64,000 bases of DNA from Anthostomella pinea. Taxonomy: Eukaryota; Ascomycota; Sordariomycetes; Xylariales; Xylariaceae. This document shows positions 57,551-64,000 of this stretch, in pieces. The notes beneath the pieces were generated by a model that did no database searches, was not told where the DNA came from, and saw only the letters and a program-made list of their open reading frames with translations. Position 1 is the stretch's first letter. The number at the start of each line of letters is the position of its first letter. The stretch covers positions 4,712,001-4,776,000 of the forward strand of contig CAUWAG010000003.1 in assembly GCA_963556695.1 (NCBI GenBank), read 5' to 3'. The translations under genes were made by a program, and so were the position numbers.

Positions 57551-60500
57551 TCATCTATCAAGAGCCTGGCTTTGACACTGCAAGGTTATCAGCAAAATAT
57601 TCAGGCGTCGATCGGAGAAAGGGAAAAGGGGGAAGAGGGAAGTCCACTCACCATATGCCAATAAACCCCCTTATTATTCAGCAACTCCACATGCGACCCC
57701 TTCTCCAGGACCCTGCCCTCGCCCAGCACGAAGATGACATCCGCATTCTGCACCGTCGCCAGGCGATGCGCGATCACGACCATGGTCCGCCCCGTCGCCG
57801 CCCGCTCGAACGCGCCCTGGACCAGCTTCTCGCTCTCCGAGTCCAGACTGCTGGTCGCCTCGTCCAACAACAAAACGTGCGGCTGGCGGATGAGCGCGCG
57901 CGCGATGGCGATGCGCTGCTTCTGCCCGCCCGAGAGAGACACGCCGCGGCTGCCGATCTCGGTGTTGTAGCCCTCGGGCAGCGACACGATGAACTCGTGG
58001 ATGCTGGCGTCGCGGCACACGGCGTGCAGCTGCTCGTCGGTCACCGCCTCCGGGTCGACGCCGAGCAGGATGTTCTCGCGCAGCGTGCCCTGGAACAGCG
58101 TGGGTTCCTGCGCGACGAGCGAGAGGTGCTTGCGGTACTCGTACACGTTGATGTCCGCGGTGTCGACTCCGTTGGCCAGAATCTGGCCCTGCTGGATATC
58201 GTAGAAGCGCTCCAGCAACGATACGATACTCGTTTTACCGCACCCGGAGGCGCCCACCAGAGCAGCGAACTGGCCCTTTTCGATGGTGATGTTGATGCCC
58301 TTGAAGATCGACACGTTACGGGTAGGGTACTTGAAGTGCACGTCTCTCAGCTCGATCTTGATGCCGCCTTCAGCGTCCGGGATCTGCGCGCTTTCTGCAC
58401 TAAGATCGCGGTTTCGGGACTCCCGAATACTCAGAATCCGGTTGGCCGCAGCCGACGCCTGCGCAGCGTTTGGGCCGAAGCTGAAGCCCTGGCCAGCTGC
58501 TTCGGCCCCCTGGATAACCGCCAGGTAGCAGATGAAGAAGTTCAAGACGTTGTATTCCCGCGAAGCCAGCAGTGTTCCGCCATACCAGAAGATGAGCCCC
58601 TGACAGCCCAGGCTGACACTATCCGAGAAGGCAAAGATGAGAGTGCTCCATCTCGCCTTCTTGAAGGCTTTCACAACGTGGCCGCCAAGTAAGTCCTGGT
58701 AGCGATCGCAAATGGTGTCCTCGAGAGTGAGCGAAGACACAGTCCGGAAAGCGCCGATTGATTCGGCGGCGAACTTGGAGGACTCGGCAAACACAGCTCC
58801 GTACAGTTTCTCGAACTCGAGCTCGTACTTGAAGCGGAAATATCCTGCTAGCAGACCCAACGGCGCCGTGACGGTTGTCGCCACAATAGCGAGTTTCCAG
58901 CCGTAGACGAAAGCTATCGTCAGAGCGCCGATGAGAGTGAAGAAGGAGGTGTACACCAAAGCCATATTCAGGCCCAACAACTCCTCGAGTTGCTTCGGAT
59001 CGCTCCCGACCCTAGCAGTGAGCGTACCAGTCGAGTTATCCTCTTCGTCAAAGAATGTCGTCTTCTGGTAAAGGATTCCCTCGAAGTACTGTTGTCGATA
59101 GTGCGATGATATATAATGGGCAAGATGAGTCGTTACGAAGCCGAGGATGAAGTAGGAGAGGCCAGCGCCTATAGCAAGAACGACCCACATCAAAGACCAG
59201 AAGTTGGCTTCTCTTGTGAACTTGTCGGGATCCCCGATGTATTGGAAGACAACGATGATTTTAGCGAAGAGGTATGCTTGCAGAGGGGACACCGTGGCAG
59301 CACACATGGCAGCAAGTATCGTGATGGCGTAAGAAGGGAATCGCGATCTCTGTTCGTAGAGCAGTCGTCCGAAGCTGCCGGCCAAGCCGCGTATTTTCCA
59401 TCCCGGGGCGCTTATTGCGTTGACAGTCTCGGATAAGGCCGCACTCTTCTCACGGCTGAGGACCGCGCCGATGTCCTCCTCTTCAACCTCCTCGGAGTCG
59501 CTAGCGTCTGCCGGATCGCCGAGCGAAAGCTGCTGGGCGTGGACAAGCCCATAGTAGACACCTTGGTCGTTCTGGAGCAATGCCTCGTGATCCCCCTGCT
59601 CAACCACCTTGCCTTTCTTCAGGACCACAATTGTGTCCGCCTTCTTGATCGTTGACAGTCGGTGGGCGATTGTGATAGTCGTGCGACCCTGTGAAACCTT
59701 GTCGAGCGCCGCTTGTACGATGCGTTCTCCTCGGACATCGATCGCGGATGTGGCCTCGTCGAGGATAAGGATCTTGGGTTTCTTGATGATGGCTCGGGCA
59801 ATGCAAATCCGCTGACGTTGACCACCCGACAGCTTCGTGCCGCTATCACCGACGAGCGTCTCGTAACCATGGGGGAGTCGATCGATGAACTCGTCTGCAA
59901 AGGATTCCTTGCATGCCTCTCTCACAAGCTCCTTCTGTCGTTCTTCAGGCACGCTCGCTGACTCTGAGCCTATCAAGCCGTGGCGCACGTTATTGTAGAT
60001 GGTGTCGTTGAAAAGGAAGGGCTCTTGCTGCACAAGTCCAATCTGGGATCGCCACCACCTCAAGTCGATGTCTTCCAGTCCGTGACCACTAGTGCTTATG
60101 GATCCTTTCAACTCAACCATGTCGCCCGTCTCTTCCGGTCGCGTAATATTTTCCTCGTCGTCTGAGTAGTCGTCATCGGTGTTCCCTTTGCCCTTGGTCT
60201 TCTTTTTCTTCTTCTCTTGCTTCTTCTTCTTCTCCTTATCGATGGCTTTCGCAATTATAGGTTGATCATGAAGAGTGTACCACCGTTCGACAAGGCCGAC
60301 TATCGTACTCTTTCCAGACCCCGAGGGCCCGACGATCGCGGTCAACTTCCCAGTCTGGATACGTAGGTTTAGTTGGTCCAAGACCTTGACGTGAGAGCGA
60401 CTCGGGTAGGCAAAGTCAACATCCTCAAAGACGATGTCATCCGTCGCCGAGACATCAGGCTCCTTGAGCTCACCGAATTTCGGACGGGGCGCATCGATAA

Positions 60501-61893
60501 CTATGAAGAACTCGCACGCAGCCACCGTAGCCTTGCCGATCGCGATGAGAGGCGTCGAGACTCGCTCTAGGGAAACAACCATCAAGACGACAGACATCAG
60601 CACCACGGTAATAGTGCCAATATCGTCGATGCGGCCTTCGGTGTAGGATTTAGTTCCATACCAAAAAGACAAACCAAATGCCGAGAAAAGTGCGAACCAG
60701 ACGAGGCCGAATTGGGAAGCCAGCAAAGGCGAAGTCTTCTGGCCGTGTCTCTTGGCCGCTTCGGCCCAAACGGCAAAGCGTCTGGCCATTTGCGCCTCGG
60801 CACCGCACGCAGTAACCATTCGAATCGACGAGAAGGTCTCGCTGGCCACGGAGGAGGATCTGGTCTCGGCTTTCGTTTGCCTGCTCGTCCCCCGCAGGGT
60901 AAATGGAAGTATGGTGCCAATAACCAGAAGGATGAAGAGTAAGACGCTGCTTGTCACCAGTGCGAGAGCCCAGTTGTAGGTAAAGCCGATGACCGTGGCC
61001 GCAATGATAGTTGCCGTGTACTCTATAAACGTGCCCAGTTTCTCGCTGATACCCAGCTGAAGGGTATTAGCCGTTGTGGTAATCGTACCAGCGGCAGCAC
61101 CAGGCGGCATGGAGTCGAGTACGTGTATCGTCTGGCCAAACAAGCAGCGCAGGTAGTCGAGTCTAATGGCCGCCGACATGCGAATACCGACTATTCGATA
61201 GGAGAACTGTTTCTATGAGCATGACTGATAGTCTAGCGACACGACAGGTGGCTGGCACAGTACCTTGTTGATGTAGGTCAGGATGAAGCGGCCCAGAAAA
61301 AGGAAGAATATGTACAGACTTGAAATGGACCGTCAGCAATGACCTCCAGCAGCTGACGACAGTACTCACGCATTTCTGTTTAGCGAGGCCGTGAACTCTT
61401 CTCTAGTCGCTGTGGGCGGGACGAGAAAATAGCCATTGAAGTTGTTGACCAACGAACCTGTTGAGCCAGTAAGCACTCACGCTATCATGACCTTCGAGCC
61501 GAAGTCTTACCAAAGACCACGTTCATCAGCGGGAGAGTCTAGATATGAGAAACATCAGCGCCTGTCCCACACGTCGAGGATCTGGAACGGACATACCACG
61601 CCCGCGCCCACGGCTGCGACGGCTGCGGCAACCATGAGTGGAAAATCCCATATCCTTGCGTACTTGAAGATCCTCTGTTTGCGCCGTCAGTTACAACACA
61701 AAGGCGTTCGTCGTAGAAAGTAGGCGCTGACGATATAATCACTAAAATTGGCCTCCCTCTCTGGCCGTAGTTTTGCGTCCTGTTGGGCTTCCTCTTCCTT
61801 GGTCATTGCGTTGCCCGTCGCAGTGGACGGCGGTTCTTTCTCCATGACCCCTGGGAGAGCCATGGTTTTGGGCTCTAGGGATTCAGGCTCCAT
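57551..61893 (-). CDS. Full-length ABCB-type multidrug ABC transporter
   Basis: ATP-driven exporter with two membrane domains and two nucleotide-binding domains (TMD1-NBD1-TMD2-NBD2), like fungal Pmd1/Atr-type multidrug pumps. Eight coding segments (61893-61732, 61674-61597, 61538-61511, 61457-61370, 61318-61264, 61206-57652 and 57577-57551, with all six introns in frame across seven exons) give about 1,330 residues. NBD1: GPSGSGKST (about residue 430), LSGGQRQR, ILILDEATSAID. NBD2: VGASGCGKTSIVSLLERF, LSGGQKQR, VLLLDEATSSLD. Both halves have complete Walker and signature motifs. The last exon is nine codons (CQSQALDR and stop) after a 74-nt intron; reading through would add an atypical SGLPSSPFSLSPIDA tail. 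NBD1 carries an unusual Lys-rich then acidic insertion between Walker A and the signature (roughly residues 460-495). Substrate unknown; plasma membrane location expected. Confidence 0.93.
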
Positions 61894-63399
61894 GGTTAAC
61901 GGACGACCATGCGTCGCTTCACTGAACTATTCGTCGCAAGCCTCAGAGACAGAAAGTGAAATAGCAGCCGAAGCGTAGATTATGAGGAGAACTGATGATC
62001 AGAGTGGCGCAGTCAAGGCCTATGCAAGGTATATGAATTGACGACCAGGCTGTCGTATACGCCGTGTTCGATGTAAGCGACTGCCGAGAGCGCCGCAGAG
62101 GCTAGCAAGGACAATACCCTCCTGGCAGTGCAGAACGCGCGTTGAGACTAACAGATCGTATAAATGCGCAGAGATGCGGTGAAGAGAAAAGAAGACACAT
62201 TGGTGTTTGCGTGTCCTCAGGTCAGACGTCCCCGAGTCGCATTTCGGATTCTCTCATTCGTGGCAATGGCGTCAAAGATCAGGCAGTCTGCCAAGCCAGT
62301 AGGTTAAGGTCCAAGGAGGTCTGAACGGTCCGCTGGCCGAGCTTCAATAGCTACTTCATAAATACGGCGTGATGCATCTGGTGCTGATACTACGGCGGGC
62401 TGGCGGGAGGATCAGAAGTCCGGGGTGCCGCTAACTCATCGAATCTCGCTTCTGCCGTGACAGCTGTAATCCATCCTCAAATACGGCGTATTATTCCTTG
62501 GCTGTATTTCATTGGGTCAACCCCACGATCATTAGGTACTTATGCAGGGTCCCTTCTTTTTACCTTGGTGACTCATCAAGTTGGCCTACCTTAGCCCCTC
62601 CCGAACTTCTCTCGAACCAGTGTATCGGAACAGTACCACCACGGCCTGCGGATATAAAAAGATCAAGCATGATTGATCGTAGAGTCCGCCAAGAGGTGGC
62701 CAACGTCATTGTTGTTCTTACTGAACCACCTCTCGAGCGACGATTTCCTATCGAGTTTCAGACAGTTCACAGGAGATGCATCCTCAGATCTTAATCCTTG
62801 GCTTCACTGCAGTCTATGGTTGCAAGACGAGGCGTGCGAAAGGAAGCAGTGACTCATTCTCAGGTCACGGCATTTGGGCAAACTCACTTTCTGCTTGTCC
62901 GCCGTGACTTGTACAGGTACAGCATGTAAAGCACCTCACACGAAGTCAGGCAACTAAGAGCACTGCACAATTCAATTGTGCACGCATCCTGTTTCGTGTC
63001 GGTCGCATCTCATGCAACATGCAGCATATGTAGTCGAATACAGATTGCCAAGCAGCAATGATGAAGTGTTTGGTTGCCATCCGAGTCTACAAGCCAGATC
63101 TGTTTGCTCTTCTTATCATCGCGGAACAGAGTCCTAAGTACATCTCGGTTCCTATCCCAGTCGCCTAAAACAGACACATGGCCACCATCATGTTCTGAGA
63201 AATCAATACGTTTCGGTCATGTTGAACTCCAGATGACGAGCTTGGTATATCTCATCCGCCCGACAAAGTCTATGATGTCATGCCGTGACTATCTCCGAGT
63301 GTAGCCGAATCAACTGTATTGCAAGAGATCAGCAGCTATACTGGAAAGATCCACGAGGCTGCCTAACATATATCACCAAAACACTGCGCTGACATCTAC
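61894..63399. other. Intergenic, ABC transporter promoter and G6PD 3' flank
   Basis: About 1.5 kb with no supported gene. AATACGGCG(T) occurs twice (near 62359 and 62480), a possible paired site. Open frames up to 98 codons have no domain. Confidence 0.45.
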
Positions 63400-64000
63400 T
63401 TACAACTTGTTAGGAGGTGCCGCCGATGTCATCGGCCACTGGTAGCCAGTGGCATCGCTGAACTTGTATCCATAGGACGAAGTGAAGTCGTCCAACACCG
63501 CCGGTCCTCGCGAGCCTGTCGTGTGTTAGTCACCAGTGCCCGCAATGGTTTCTGGAATGATACACTTACCGTAAGGGTACTCCATCGGGACAATCTCCTT
63601 GTTGTCGTCGAGGTAGTGCAGCAGAGGTGTGAAGATCCTCCAGCTGGCATCGAGCTCGTCATCTCGCACAAAGTTCGAGTGGTCGCCCTTCAACGCGTCC
63701 AGGATAAGCGACTCGTAGGCCTCGGGGATCTTCAAGTCCGAGAATCGTCGCCGGTAGGTCAGATCAAGCTCCGTCACAACCGTCTGCATGCTCAGACCTG
63801 GTAGCTTGGAGTTCATCTTGATGTAAACACTCTCATTAGGCTGAATGCGCATGACGAGTTCGTTCCGAGGAATGTCCTTGAAGATACCGCTAGTAACATC
63901 CTTGAACTGGATTCGAATCTCCGTCTTCTGCTCGTTCAATGCCTTTCCAGCTTTCATGATGAATGGGACACCATCCCACCTCTCATTCTTAATGTAGGCT
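63400..64000 (-). CDS. zwf1: Glucose-6-phosphate 1-dehydrogenase, C-terminal part
   Basis: C-terminal portion of the NADP-dependent G6PD that starts the oxidative pentose phosphate pathway in the cytosol. The gene continues beyond 64000, so the 5' part is missing from the window. Visible sequence begins YIKNERWDGVPFIMKAGKAL and includes EIRIQFKDVTSGIFKDIPRN, LVMRIQPNESVYIKMNSKLP, PEAYESLILDALKGDHSNFV, DELDASWRIFTPLLHYLDDN and VPMEYPYGSRGPAVLDDF, all strongly typical. A 54-nt intron (63516-63569) interrupts EYPY-GSRGP, and the last exon ends APPNKL at 63400. The junction codon GGC is restored exactly. Confidence 0.95.

Noticed and set aside
1..64000. tRNA, rRNA, CRISPR arrays, complete LTR or DNA transposons
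   Set aside because: I looked for B-box-like TTCGA contexts with cloverleaf partners, regularly spaced repeats, and transposase or reverse transcriptase motifs. Only the small repeats and the zinc-knuckle trace listed above were found. A computed scan could still reveal weak cases.

Overview
The window is chromosomal DNA of a filamentous ascomycete (Pezizomycotina). Genes carry short introns (about 50-100 nt) with GTRNGT donors and CTRAY-like branch sites, intergenic gaps are long (0.5-3 kb), strands are mixed, and the gene set is fungal: Vps33, an LSD1 homolog ending in an HMG box, topoisomerase I, ATP synthase gamma, Nab2, Hem14, a Crh-type GH16 enzyme, a CYP52-like P450 and G6PD. I cannot place it below the subphylum. 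I saw no tRNA, rRNA, CRISPR array or intact transposon.

Left part (0.9-15.6 kb) is housekeeping: vps33 (+), lsd1 (+), a SAM methyltransferase (-), atp3 (-) and top1 (+). atp3 and top1 are divergent and share a 1.1 kb promoter region with CCAAT boxes. From 16.9 to 19.9 kb lie two unrecognised, divergently oriented membrane-protein genes. From 22.1 to 35.7 kb come secreted and metabolic genes: Crh-type GH16 wall enzyme (+), Aro8-like aminotransferase (+), CYP52-like P450 (-), GH20 hexosaminidase (-) and NAD(P)-dependent aldehyde dehydrogenase (-). They do not form an obvious biosynthetic cluster, as no PKS, NRPS, terpene synthase or cluster regulator is present.

The segment from 37.4 to 45.2 kb is the most unusual. 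It holds a HeLo-like (STAND N-terminal type) gene broken by frame changes and a stop, a MYND zinc-finger gene with one apparent frameshift, two outward-facing telomere-like tracts, an amino-acid permease that seems to lack a membrane segment, an orphan gene, and a direct repeat pair whose differences look like RIP (C-to-T and G-to-A), with a small inverted third copy at 47.27 kb.

The right part (45.4-64 kb) returns to conserved genes: nab2 (+) and hem14 (+). A 4 kb gene-poor stretch follows, with a possible 59-residue gene and a degenerate Gag zinc-knuckle trace. Then come an orphan secreted protein (-), a low-complexity basic/acidic repeat protein (-), a full-length ABCB transporter (-), and the 3' part of G6PD (-), which runs off the window edge.

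Exon structures were inferred by eye from splice signals, reading-frame continuity and family conservation. Start codons are the least certain part.
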